Positions 53,184 through 62,276 are shown, counted from the stretch's first letter. The stretch is DNA of 64,000 nt from Clostridium_I sp963725425 (GCA_963725425.1 CAVRYJ010000022.1:1-64000); one strand, 5' to 3'. Translations and numbers: made by a program. The notes: generated by a model not told the origin, from the letters alone.

Positions 53184-54962
53184 ATGATGCTTAAACGAAA
53201 GTCTTTATCAATAGTTCTTGCCCTTATAATAGCCCAAAGTTTTTCAAATATAGCCTCAGCTGAGAGCTTAACTGAAAGTCGAATTGAACCGCATCCTGCA
53301 TCTTACGGGTATTTCGTAGATACATGGAAAAACAATAGTACTACTAATATGAGTCCAACTACTAATCCAGCTATCGGTTTACTTTCTGGATATCTTAAAC
53401 TTTGGACTCCAGGTACTACTTGGAATAATGGTACCGTAATCAGTTCTGTGCTAAATGATAATATCCAAAAATCAATTACAATAACATCCAATCGTACTTA
53501 TAGTCAAGAACATCAAGCTTATCTCGATGATCGGAGAAATCAAAATTACAGCGTAACAGATGGTCTTGGGCCATATACTGATGCTTTTCGTAGTGAAGCT
53601 GGTGCGGTAACCACAATTCCTGATATTATTCCAAACGACGCAACAACGGTGCAGTATAACGATAATGGAGACAGTCAGGGTAATTGGGCTGAAACCACGT
53701 CTACTCTTGGTAATATGGTGAATCTGGTGAATACTATACGTAATAGTTCTGCTTCCACCACTCCTGCTAAGAATTACTATCAATATCCACGTCCATGGCG
53801 CTGGAATTCACAAGTAAGTGTACTTCCAACACTTATTCCTGAAAAGAGTTCTACTCCAGCTACAGATGGAGGTTTTCCAAGCGGACATACAAATGCTGCT
53901 ACTATTGCTGCTATTGCGTTAGCATATGCTGCACCAGAACGTTATGAGCAAATGCTTACACGTGCTTCTGAACTTGGCAATGACCGTATAGTAGCTGGAA
54001 TGCATTCTCCTTTGGATGTAATTGGAGGACGTATAATGGGTACAGCTATTGCGGCTGCTGTTTTAAATGACCCAGCTAACCAATCTCTCAAAGTTGCTGC
54101 TTACAATGATGCACATACTAAACTTCTTATTTCGCAAAATGCTACTTCAGTTGATAGATTTAGTGATTATGCCGCAAACAAGAAGAAATATATAGACCGA
54201 TTAACTTATGGTTTTTCTCAGACAGGTGATACGACTAAACCAATGGCAGTTCCAAAAGGAGCTGAAGTTTTACTAGAAACACGTTTTCCTTATCTTGATT
54301 CCACCCAGCGACGCTTGGTTCTATATACAACAGGTCTTCCATCTGGTTACCCATTGCTAGATGATGTTGAGGGCTGGGGACGCCTTAACCTTTTTGCAGC
54401 TGCTGATGGTTTTGGGGCTTTGATAAATAATGTGGATGTTACAATGGATGCTTCTAAAGGTGGATTCAATGCTACAGATTCCTGGGGTAATGATATAAAA
54501 GGTCCAGGGAAACTTACCAAGGAAGGAACAGGTACACTGAAGTTAGATGGAAATAATAAATATACTGGTGGTACTGAAATTGACCAGGGAGATGTAGAAG
54601 CTGATTCCAAAACTGCTTTAGGAGCTGGAAATGTTATAAACAATGGTGGTACACTTACAAAAAATTCATCTGGAAAATTAGTTCTGAAAAATCAATATAC
54701 ACAATCTCAAAACAGTACTCTGGAGCTTAATATTAGCAGTGATAAAGATTTACTCAAAATCAATGGTGAGGCAAAATTAAGTGGAAGGTTAAAACTAAAT
54801 TTCTTAAATGATTATGTACCTGATGATGGCTCTACTATAATAACAAGCGACCAACGTAATGGAGAATTTTCATCAATTACAACAACTGGTCTACCAAGTG
54901 CATATAAAGTAAATGTTTCCTATAGTGGTAACATCATTATATTACAAATAGCAAGAAATTAA
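53184..54962 (+). CDS. Secreted PAP2 acid phosphatase with autotransporter-type beta repeat
   Basis: The 592-residue protein has a signal peptide (LSIVLALIIAQSFSNIASA). It carries a PAP2 domain with all three motifs: KNYYQYPRPW, PSGHTN (about 231) and ELGNDRIVAGMHSPLDV. The region 420-510 matches the autotransporter-associated beta strand repeat (GPGKLTKEGTGTLKLDGNNK, YTGGTEIDQG), and the C-terminus is beta-rich. There is no outer-membrane barrel domain, as expected in a Gram-positive cell. Such PAP2-repeat fusions are mainly known from proteobacteria, so transfer is likely. It would release phosphate from organic esters outside the cell. Confidence 0.85.
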   Translation: MMLKRKSLSIVLALIIAQSFSNIASAESLTESRIEPHPASYGYFVDTWKNNSTTNMSPTTNPAIGLLSGYLKLWTPGTTWNNGTVISSVLNDNIQKSITITSNRTYSQEHQAYLDDRRNQNYSVTDGLGPYTDAFRSEAGAVTTIPDIIPNDATTVQYNDNGDSQGNWAETTSTLGNMVNLVNTIRNSSASTTPAKNYYQYPRPWRWNSQVSVLPTLIPEKSSTPATDGGFPSGHTNAATIAAIALAYAAPERYEQMLTRASELGNDRIVAGMHSPLDVIGGRIMGTAIAAAVLNDPANQSLKVAAYNDAHTKLLISQNATSVDRFSDYAANKKKYIDRLTYGFSQTGDTTKPMAVPKGAEVLLETRFPYLDSTQRRLVLYTTGLPSGYPLLDDVEGWGRLNLFAAADGFGALINNVDVTMDASKGGFNATDSWGNDIKGPGKLTKEGTGTLKLDGNNKYTGGTEIDQGDVEADSKTALGAGNVINNGGTLTKNSSGKLVLKNQYTQSQNSTLELNISSDKDLLKINGEAKLSGRLKLNFLNDYVPDDGSTIITSDQRNGEFSSITTTGLPSAYKVNVSYSGNIIILQIARN

Positions 54963-55010
54963 CTTTTCTTTTGTTCATGCCCACAAGCTCATTATAACCA
55001 GACAAATTTC

Positions 55011-55102
55011 ACCTCTTATTAATTAGTAGATAAAACAGTTTAGATTAAAATCTAAACTGTTTTATTTTTATCACTGTTTGAAAAAAATAAGTAATTAGCA
55101 TA
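55011..55102 (+). repeat. Direct repeat copy 2, containing a terminator
   Basis: Nearly identical to 49432-49522, with one single-base length difference in the A-run and a few substitutions. The stem serves as terminator for the PAP2 gene side. The end at 55102 lies 29 bp before the SpoIIP ribosome site. Confidence 0.85.
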
Positions 55103-55142
55103 TATTTTTTTTCATATAAAAAATAAAGAGGTGAAAAAGCTA

Positions 55143-56227
55143 ATGAATAAAATTACTAATAATTCAATGACTAAATTTTCATTAATGTTAACTATTATCA
55201 TTACAATAGTTGTTATTTTCATATGTTCAAATTTTATTAATCACCAAAATAACATACAAAACTCAAAAATTCCTTTTATACTGGAGTAATTGACTACACG
55301 TTTCCTGTATTAAAAAATTATAATTCTAATAACTCAAAGTATAAATCATATGATAGCTTCTCCTTAAAAGACACTGTTTTGAACTTTCTTGGACTTAATT
55401 TTAACACGCCCAATAAAATTTTAAAAAGCCAAATAGCGTGGTTAAAACTTAATAATGACTCTACAGATTCCACTGATGGTCCTGAAAATAATTTTGAGAA
55501 AGTGGCAGCTTTTAATTTAGATAATAAGGATATATCAAAAAATACTCCAAATGCTTCAAATGGTAATCCATCAACAAATTTTGTGGTGTACAACCCTTCT
55601 CTAAAGAATAATAATCCTTCTGCAAAACCAGAGGTGCTTATATATCACTCGCACACTACTGAAAGCTACACCCCTTATGGAGAGGACAATCTTGATCCAC
55701 AAAAGAATGTGTGTGCAGTTGGGGATGAGCTTGCAAAAACTCTTTCAAATGATTATGGTATTTCTGCAATTAATGATACTACTATTCACAATGTAGTGAG
55801 TTATACTGGAGCATACGGAAGCTCTAGAAAAACTTTAGAAAAATATTTAAAAGAATATGGTGACTTTAAACTCATAATTGATTTACATAGAGATTCAGAG
55901 GAAAGCAAAAATTTCGCTACTGCTACAATAAATGGACAAAGCCTAGGAAAATTTATGTTTGTAATGGTTAAAACTAATCCACATTTTGATAAGAATATGA
56001 TTATAGTAAATTCTCTATTAAATACGGCTAAAAAAAATTTTCCACAATTACTTATGGGAGATGGAGGAATGTACTATTATTATAATCGTGCAGATTTTTT
56101 TAATCAGGGTTTAAGTAATAATGCAATGCTTATAGAAGTTGGTGCAGAGTCTAATACACTAGATGAAGCCAAAGGGACATCCCATTACATTGCAAGAGCA
56201 ATTGCTGAATATTTAAATGGTAAATAA
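55143..56227 (+). pseudogene. spoIIP: Stage II sporulation protein P (SpoIIP), one-base frameshift
   Basis: ATG 55143 follows AAGAGGTG and encodes a membrane anchor (LMLTIIITIVVIFICSNFI), but the frame ends at 55286 after ILE. Adding one A to the A5 run at about 55265 continues the reading as NSFYTGVIDYTFPVLKNYNS and through the catalytic domain to 56227. Amidase motifs are intact: VLIYHSHTTESY (zinc His), IIDLHRDSEE and ALMIEVGAESNTLDEA-type ending (MLIEVGAESNTLDEA). The repaired length is about 361 residues, normal for SpoIIP, which cuts septal peptidoglycan during engulfment. The lesion may be a sequencing error. Confidence 0.85.
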
Positions 56228-56386
56228 CTTTCAACTTTCAACTTTCTCTTTAGCGTAGGATGATAGCCATGGAATAAATTCAACATTTCAATGAATAAGC
56301 ATAGAAAAAATGGTATAATATTGGAGCAATAATAATACATCAAAAAAATAGAAGTGGCTTTAAAAGTCATGTAAGGAGTTATATTT

Positions 56387-57220
56387 ATGCTAAACATAAA
56401 CAGACAACAAAAACGTAAAAAGAAGATACCAATAATAATAGGGTTAGTAGTAGTAATTTGTGTAGGTGGCTTTTTTATTTTCTCAAGTAAGGTAAACAAT
56501 AAAAAACAAGTTGCTCAAACATTGAAACCTAAGCACAATAATACTTCTATAATGAATAAGCGTGAAAGTATTATTCCTAAAGCTTCTAGTGAAAATCAGG
56601 CCGGAGGACAGTATACTCCCTGGACTGATAAGAGAACCGACGGCAGTAAAATTGCTTATCTAACTTTTGATGATGGTCCATCTGTTAATACTGAAAAAAT
56701 ATTGAAGATATTAAATGAAAATAATGTAAAGGCAAGTTTCTTTTTGATAGGTAAAAATGCTGAAAACAACAGTAACTTAGTAAAAGAGGAAGTTGCTGAT
56801 GGCGAAGTAGTTGGAAACCATACTTATAGTCATCAATTAAACTATAAAGAAGGACCCGACGTTTTTGTGAATGATATAAATAGATGCCAAGACATTTTAA
56901 AATCTATATTAGGTACAAGTTATAAATTAAAACTTGTTAGATTTCCAGGAGGTTCTTTTGGTCCGAGGATTGTACCATTTAGAAATGCAGTTACTAAAGC
57001 AGGGTATAGATTTATTGATTGGAATGATGAAATAGGAGATGCTGATGGCTATGATTTACCTGTTCCAATTTTATTAAATAATCTTAAAAAATATACTGTG
57101 CAAAATACTGTTGTAATTTTAATGCATGATGCTGGTGCAAAAACAACAACGGTACAGGCTCTACCTGAAATAATTCAATACTTAAAATTAAAAGGATATA
57201 GCTTTGATACTTTACAGTAG
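56387..57220 (+). CDS. Membrane-anchored polysaccharide deacetylase (NodB domain)
   Basis: The 277-residue protein has an N-terminal anchor (KIPIIIGLVVVICVGGFFIF) and a NodB domain (about 85-275). Motif 1 is LTFDDGPS, motif 2 is VVGNHTYSHQ, motif 3 RFPGGSFGPR, motif 4 DWNDEIGDADG and motif 5 VVILMHDAG. Metal ligands (Asp, two His) and the catalytic base are present. It likely removes acetyl groups from peptidoglycan GlcNAc or MurNAc at the outer face. It follows SpoIIP, so a sporulation or wall-remodelling role is plausible. Confidence 0.92.
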   Translation: MLNINRQQKRKKKIPIIIGLVVVICVGGFFIFSSKVNNKKQVAQTLKPKHNNTSIMNKRESIIPKASSENQAGGQYTPWTDKRTDGSKIAYLTFDDGPSVNTEKILKILNENNVKASFFLIGKNAENNSNLVKEEVADGEVVGNHTYSHQLNYKEGPDVFVNDINRCQDILKSILGTSYKLKLVRFPGGSFGPRIVPFRNAVTKAGYRFIDWNDEIGDADGYDLPVPILLNNLKKYTVQNTVVILMHDAGAKTTTVQALPEIIQYLKLKGYSFDTLQ

Positions 57221-57284
57221 TTATATAGTCAGTAAATATTTTGCTACCTGAACACAAATTCATACAAATTAATGGGAGTAACTG

Positions 57285-57511
57285 ATGAAGAAAGTATATG
57301 CTGTAGTCTTATTAACAATAATTATTTCTCTTTCTATGGCACATTTTGTATATGCATCCGGTAATACTATGGAAACAGTGGAGGTTAAAGTTATAGATTT
57401 AATACCTAATAGTACAGGAAATAATAATGTAAGTGATAACGTGAAAGTTAAAATAATAATCCTAGTATAAGTGAAAAAGAATTAATCTTTGACAAGAAAC
57501 CTAAACAATAG
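57285..57511 (+). pseudogene. Small exported protein, apparent one-base frameshift
   Basis: ATG 57285 opens a signal peptide (VYAVVLLTIIISLSMAHFVY, then ASG) and a short mature part (NTMETVEVKVIDLIPNSTGN). The frame stops at 57468-57470 after 61 residues. One added A in the A4 run near 57450 would continue as NNNPSISEKELIFDKKPKQ to 57511. The mature peptide is acidic and unrecognised. Whether the 61-residue form or the repaired 75-residue form is real is undecided. Confidence 0.5.
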
Positions 57512-57525
57512 TACTCTAAAAGAAT

Positions 57526-57945
57526 AAGTTTAATCCATACCGATTAATTAAAAGGGAATCAGGTTAAGGCATCATCAAAGAAATAACAAGTCAGTATTCT
57601 GGTCTATTTCGTCCGATGACTACCATCTTCTATAAGTGGAAGATGGTAGCCACTGGATAACGAGTTCTAAGTTTCAGATGGAGAAAAAAACTCCACCATA
57701 AACTAAGAACTCTGTTTATGGTATGCTTCGTCGCCATAACCATTACATGGCCAACGCTTGCGCAAGGTAATGGCTCCTCGCCTACCGCAAAATATCCTCA
57801 GAATCTTTGACCTGTTATTTCTTTTCAGATGCCTAAATCCTGAACGGTCACGCCACTGTAAAGATGAATTTAAATATGATTGCCACTGGGAAACTGGGAA
57901 GGTGTATTTAAATAATGAGTCTAAGTCAGGATATCTGCTTATTTT
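57526..57945 (+). promoter_or_regulatory. Cobalamin riboswitch interrupted by a 266-bp element
   Basis: The 5' part TTAATTAAAAGGGAATCAGG (57545-57563 region) and the 3' part (TCCTGAACGG, CGCCACTGTAAAG, GTCAGGATATCTGC) match the intact riboswitch at 62921-63070. Between GGTTAA and ATCCTGAACGG lies an inserted element (57568-57833). The insertion falls in the loop of the TCAGG/CCTGA hairpin, so the ligand-binding core could still fold with the element as an extended arm. It precedes the NiCoT gene; cobalamin would be expected to lower its expression. Confidence 0.85.
57568..57833 (+). mobile_element. Complete 266-bp inverted-repeat element (MITE-like)
   Basis: Ends GGCATC...GATGCC carry imperfect terminal repeats of about 35 bp (shared core AAAGAAATAACA-x-GTCA). 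The insertion is flanked by a 3-bp TAA duplication (57565-57567 and 57834-57836). The interior is a chain of hairpins: CTACCATCTTC/GAAGATGGTAG, GAGTTCT...AGAACTC and GCCAT...ATGGC. It has no ORF. Fragments of its ends occur at 19838, 24036 and 40333, and its inner hairpin at 34530. Confidence 0.8.
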
Positions 57946-58084
57946 TTACGCTTTTAAACTCTACGATTGATAGGGAGGGCATATAAAAATGAATATACTC
58001 AAACTGATTTTTTACTCATAATTTTATTTATCAATTTTTTATTCATAAGATTTAATAAATAAAATTATGGGAGCAAAAAAAAAT

Positions 58085-59113
58085 ATGAAAAACTTTTTAA
58101 CTACAACTTCAGAAAATGGCTATTTAGAGGCCTCAAAATTTTTAGGATTGGTTTTTTGCTTCTATTTGTTAGGAGGGATACTTCTTTTCTCTAATACGGG
58201 TAAGTATCCCCAGATGTTAGGTATGGCTGTACTAGCTTATACTTTTGGTCTTCAGCATGCTTTTGATGTAGATCATATTGCCGCTATTGATAATATGTCT
58301 CGTAAATTAATTCAGCAGGGTAAAAAGACTAAGGGCGTAGGTTTTTTCTTCTCATTTGGACATTCCCTAACAGTAATTATTTTGTCTGTAATTACAATTT
58401 TTGCAGTGAAATGGGCAAAAACGGCGATTCCTCAGTTTAATGCAATTGGAGGAGTTGTTGCAACTTTAATTTCAGGTTGCTTTCTGCTACTTCTAGCATT
58501 AGTAAATTTTCTTATGCTAAAAGAAATTTTGATTTCTTTTAAACGTATGCGTCATGGTGAGGCTCAAGAGGAAGTAATAAATAAGGGTAGAATCGGTGCA
58601 ATAATAAATCACCTAGTTAATATTGTAAACAAAAATTATCATATTGTTATAGTTGGATTTTTATTTGGTGTTGGTTTTGACACTCCAACACAGATAGCAG
58701 TGTTAGCTACTTCAGCAACCGCTGTAGCCGAGGGAGTTCCATGGATAGTAATTTTATGTTTACCACTTCTCTTTACAGCTGGTATGACTACTATGGATAC
58801 CTTGGATGGAATTTTTATGAGTACGGCTTATAAATGGGTGTTTTCTTCTCCTTTAAGAAAAGTATATTACAATTTGACTATAACAGGTCTTTCAATAATA
58901 GCAGCAGGGGTTATTGGTATAATAGAAGTATTTCAAGTAATAGCTATGGAACGTAATCTTAACAGTGGATTTTGGCTGTGGCTTCAAAACTTGGATTTTA
59001 ATATAATGGGCCGTATTCTAGTAGTAATTTTTATAGTAGTTTGGTCTGTGTCTTTTATAGGATGGAAAGTATTTCGTCTTGGAGATAAGGAAGTTGATTA
59101 TACATCTTTATAA
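58085..59113 (+). CDS. NiCoT family nickel/cobalt transporter
   Basis: ATG 58085 has GGGAG eleven bases before it and is preferred over ATG 58067, which lacks a ribosome site; the protein has 342 residues. Eight membrane segments are expected. The family signature HAFDVDHIAAIDN (HX4DH) is present near residue 57, and further motifs are FFSFGHSLTV and LFGVGFDTPTQIA. It imports Co2+ or Ni2+. Control by the upstream cobalamin riboswitch points to cobalt for B12 synthesis. Confidence 0.93.
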   Translation: MKNFLTTTSENGYLEASKFLGLVFCFYLLGGILLFSNTGKYPQMLGMAVLAYTFGLQHAFDVDHIAAIDNMSRKLIQQGKKTKGVGFFFSFGHSLTVIILSVITIFAVKWAKTAIPQFNAIGGVVATLISGCFLLLLALVNFLMLKEILISFKRMRHGEAQEEVINKGRIGAIINHLVNIVNKNYHIVIVGFLFGVGFDTPTQIAVLATSATAVAEGVPWIVILCLPLLFTAGMTTMDTLDGIFMSTAYKWVFSSPLRKVYYNLTITGLSIIAAGVIGIIEVFQVIAMERNLNSGFWLWLQNLDFNIMGRILVVIFIVVWSVSFIGWKVFRLGDKEVDYTSL

Positions 59114-59222
59114 TTTAAAATCAAATATTTGCTTTGTCTCAAGTTAATATAATATAATTTTATAAATGTATCACGAAGATACATAAATTACTATTCATGA
59201 AATATAAAAAAAGAAATTTAAT

Positions 59223-59275
59223 TAACCACGAAGGTTATTTCTTAAATTAGAAATGCTTTTGTGGTTTTTTGTTTA
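59223..59275 (+). terminator. Terminator after the NiCoT gene
   Basis: AACCAC (59223-59228) pairs with GTGGTT, with an inner ATTTCT/AGAAAT stem, followed by TTTTTTG. It separates NiCoT from the cbi genes. Confidence 0.75.
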
Positions 59276-59311
59276 TTGTGCCTTAACTTAGAGAATGGTA
59301 GGAGAAATTAA

Positions 59312-60265
59312 ATGAATTCAAAAAATCAAGTACCAGATTGGTTATTAAACAGTGGAAAAATTGGAATGTGTCCATGCGAATGTATTGGAAAAAGGAAGAA
59401 AGGTAGTTTCTTAGAAAAGACTATTAATGATATTGCCAGACTTTTAAAAGAAGTAATCTTTTTTGAAGATATAGCATTTCAAAATGGGTTTTTACAAAAG
59501 TTAGATCCAAGGGTAAAGATAATATCTTTGATAGTCCTAATTCTAACTTCTACATTGCTTCATAATATGTTTATATTAGCTATTATCTATTTGATATCAT
59601 GTATTTTAGCAAAAATATCATATATATCGTTAAAATTATATTTTAAACGAATATGGCTCATAGTACCTCTATTCACAGGAATTGCGGTATTACCATCAAT
59701 TTTCAACTTTGTTAGACCTGGAAATACTTTAATTGTACTTATAAACTTCGGACATCAGCTGCATTTAGGTCCATTCATATTTCCATCTGAGCTAACGATC
59801 ACGACCCAGGGGGTATTAGGAGCTACTTTATTAATAGTAAGAGTTGGTATCTCTATTTCTTTAGCCTTTTTACTTACTTCAACTACTCGTTTTACTAATT
59901 TACTAAAGGCATTTAGAGTTTTATTTTTACCAAAAATATTTATTACAATATTGGAAATGTGTTATCGGTATATCTTTATATTATTAAATATTACAACAGA
60001 TATGTTTGTTGCCAGAAAAAGTAGAACTTTCGGCAAAATTGATTCAACAGAGGGGCGCCACTTTATCTCGAATTCAATTGGAAGTCTCTTTGGTAAAAGT
60101 TATGCCTTAAGTGAAGAAGTGTATGGAGCAATGCTATCAAGAGGTTATAAAGGCGAGCCAGTTATTATGAACAGATTCAAATTTACTCTGCTTGATTTAC
60201 AATGGGTTTTAGGCATGTTAATTTGTGTATTGGCATCTTTTGGAGGTGAAATTATTCTTGGATAA
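59312..60265 (+). CDS. cbiQ: Cobalt/nickel ECF transporter T component (CbiQ)
   Basis: The 317-residue membrane protein starts after GGTAGGAG. An N-terminal cytoplasmic extension of about 55 residues contains a Cys cluster (GMCPCECIGKRKKG). The EcfT/CbiQ domain follows (LDPRVKIISLIVLILTSTLL) with the coupling helix region MCYRYIFILLNITTDMFVAR and an ARG motif-like AMLSRGYKGE. It couples the ATPase to the CbiM substrate-binding component. The Cys cluster could bind metal. It overlaps the start of the ATPase gene. Confidence 0.9.
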   Translation: MNSKNQVPDWLLNSGKIGMCPCECIGKRKKGSFLEKTINDIARLLKEVIFFEDIAFQNGFLQKLDPRVKIISLIVLILTSTLLHNMFILAIIYLISCILAKISYISLKLYFKRIWLIVPLFTGIAVLPSIFNFVRPGNTLIVLINFGHQLHLGPFIFPSELTITTQGVLGATLLIVRVGISISLAFLLTSTTRFTNLLKAFRVLFLPKIFITILEMCYRYIFILLNITTDMFVARKSRTFGKIDSTEGRHFISNSIGSLFGKSYALSEEVYGAMLSRGYKGEPVIMNRFKFTLLDLQWVLGMLICVLASFGGEIILG

Positions 60266-61079
60266 AGAAAAAATAATGCAACTTAGAGATGTTTCATTTG
60301 AATATCTAACAAATGAAACGGTACTTAAAGATATAAACTTAGATATTTATAGTGGCGAAAAAATAGTTATTTTAGGTGCTAATGGCTCAGGGAAATCTAC
60401 ACTTCAAAAAATACTGAACGGTTTGATATTTTCAACTAAAGGTGAATATATTGCCTTTGGTCAACTTGTTACAGAAGAATCGTTAAATGATAAGCAGTTC
60501 TCACAAGCTTTTCGTCAAAGGATTGGATTTATATTTCAAAATTCGGATGCCCAATTGTTTTCTACTAATGTATGGGAAGAAATAGCCTTTGGCCCCTTGC
60601 AGATGAAGCTTAACTTTAAGGAAGTAAATGATCGAGTAGATAGTGTTATTCAGATGCTTAACCTAGAAGCCTTAAAGGATAGACCACCATATAGATTAAG
60701 TGGGGGTGAGAAAAAGAAAGTAGCTATTGCCTCAGTATTATCAATAAATCCTGAAGTTTTGATATTGGATGAACCAACTAACGGTTTAGATCCACGTACT
60801 CAAAGGTGGATGATCAATCTATTAGTAGAACTTAATAAGGCAGGCAAGACATTAATTACGTGCACTCATAATTTGGACATTGTTGAAGAAATTGCAGATA
60901 GGATAATAGTCTTTAATGAAGACCACAGTATAGTTGCAGAAGGTACACCTCAAGACATATTATCAAATAAAGAATTGTTGCTTTCTGTAAATCTTATAGA
61001 TGAGCATTATCACATACATGCTCATGGGTTTGACTCCGGTGAGCATCATAATCATTATCACGGTCACGAGATGCCTTAA
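60258..61079 (+). CDS. cbiO: Cobalt/nickel ECF transporter ATPase (CbiO) with His-rich tail
   Basis: TTG 60258 is chosen because GGAGGTG lies ten bases before it; it overlaps cbiQ by 8 bp and gives 273 residues. The ATPase motifs are complete: GANGSGKST (Walker A), FQNSDAQLFS (Q loop), LSGGEKKKVA (signature), VLILDEPTNGLD (Walker B) and TCTHN (H loop). The C-terminus is His-rich (EHYHIHAHGF, EHHNHYHGHE), a likely Co2+/Ni2+ buffer or sensor. It energises the CbiMQ complex. Confidence 0.94.
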   Translation: MDKEKIMQLRDVSFEYLTNETVLKDINLDIYSGEKIVILGANGSGKSTLQKILNGLIFSTKGEYIAFGQLVTEESLNDKQFSQAFRQRIGFIFQNSDAQLFSTNVWEEIAFGPLQMKLNFKEVNDRVDSVIQMLNLEALKDRPPYRLSGGEKKKVAIASVLSINPEVLILDEPTNGLDPRTQRWMINLLVELNKAGKTLITCTHNLDIVEEIADRIIVFNEDHSIVAEGTPQDILSNKELLLSVNLIDEHYHIHAHGFDSGEHHNHYHGHEMP

Positions 61080-61124
61080 CCTAATTCGCAAATTAATATT
61101 ATTAAAATTTTAGGAGGAGATATT

Positions 61125-62168
61125 ATGCATATACCTGATGGGTATCTAAGTCCACAAACCTGCGCAGTAATGGCAGCTATTGCAGTTCCAGTAATGGTCA
61201 CCGCAGCAACAAAGTTAAAAAAGACATTGAAGGACAAGCAAGTTCCACTACTTGCAATTGGAGCTGCTTTTTCATTTACGATTATGATGTACAATGTGCC
61301 TATACCTGATGGAACTACAGCACATGCAGTTGGTGCTTCAATCTTGGCAATAATTCTGGGCCCTTTTGCTGCCACAGTAGGCGTTAGTATTGCATTAATT
61401 ATTCAAGCGTTTTTCTTCGGCGATGGTGGGATTCTTTCACTTGGAGCTAATATATTCAACATGGCAATTATAATTCCTTTCGTGAGCTATTTCCTTTACA
61501 GAGTAATATCTGGTAAATCTGAAATTTCTTCAAATCGTAGATTTATTGCTTCAATCATATCTGGATATATAGCAATTAATATGGGAGCCTTGTGTGCTGG
61601 CATAGAACTTGGACTTCAACCACTATTATTTCATACAGCTAATGGTACGCCTTTATATGCACCATACAGTCTTATGCAAACTGTGCCTGCCATGTTGTTC
61701 GCTCATCTTACTTTAGCTGGTCCAGTGGAAGCTGCTGTAACAGGACTAGTAGTGAGATATCTGCAAAAATCAAATCCTGACATGCTTCATATTTATCCAT
61801 ATCAAAAATCAGCATTTGAAAAATCCCATAATTTAGTTACTACAAAGAAGAAATATTGGTATGCATTGGGTATTTTGATTATTTTTGCTCCTCTTGGACT
61901 ATTAGCCCAAGGTACTGCCTTTGGAGAATGGTCAGGTGCTGATTTAAAAGCGAAGATTGGATTTATTCCACAAGGAATGGCTAAACTTGGAGGTAAATAT
62001 CACGCAATATTTAAAGATTATTCAATACAAGGGTATGATACAACTCTCTTTAAGTCATCTTTAGGTTATATCTTTTGTGCAATTGTTGCTTTGGTTATAA
62101 TATTGATTATAACTACAATTATTAGTTTACTTATGAAAAGGAAAAATATTGACGAAAATATTAGGTAG
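61125..62168 (+). CDS. cbiM: Cobalt/nickel ECF substrate-binding component CbiM with fused CbiN-like tail
   Basis: The 347-residue protein starts MHIPDGYLS, the metal-binding N-terminus of CbiM in which the amino group and His2 hold the ion. Seven or so membrane segments follow. After about residue 240 a PDGLE/CbiN-like domain (LGLLAQGTAFGEWSGADLKA, then a last membrane helix) is fused, so no separate cbiN is needed. The gene follows cbiO by 45 bp with TAGGAGGAG. Together with cbiQ and cbiO it forms a complete transporter. Confidence 0.93.
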   Translation: MHIPDGYLSPQTCAVMAAIAVPVMVTAATKLKKTLKDKQVPLLAIGAAFSFTIMMYNVPIPDGTTAHAVGASILAIILGPFAATVGVSIALIIQAFFFGDGGILSLGANIFNMAIIIPFVSYFLYRVISGKSEISSNRRFIASIISGYIAINMGALCAGIELGLQPLLFHTANGTPLYAPYSLMQTVPAMLFAHLTLAGPVEAAVTGLVVRYLQKSNPDMLHIYPYQKSAFEKSHNLVTTKKKYWYALGILIIFAPLGLLAQGTAFGEWSGADLKAKIGFIPQGMAKLGGKYHAIFKDYSIQGYDTTLFKSSLGYIFCAIVALVIILIITTIISLLMKRKNIDENIR

Positions 62169-62200
62169 CATAACTCTACTATAGAAAACATTCTGGAAAT

Positions 62201-62229
62201 TAGGATGTAGGCAATTAGCCTACATCCTA
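62201..62229. terminator. Hairpin between convergent cbiM and DUF3842 genes
   Basis: TAGGATGTAGGC (62201-62212) pairs with GCCTACATCCTA (62218-62229); the T-run is weak, so termination may be partial. Confidence 0.6.
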
Positions 62230-62276
62230 CACCATCTAAGTTAATACAGCCCTTCTTAGAGCAAAACAGCTATAGG

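Noticed and set aside
57758..57970. 70-codon frame
   Set aside because: It runs through the riboswitch and the inserted element; it is not a protein gene.
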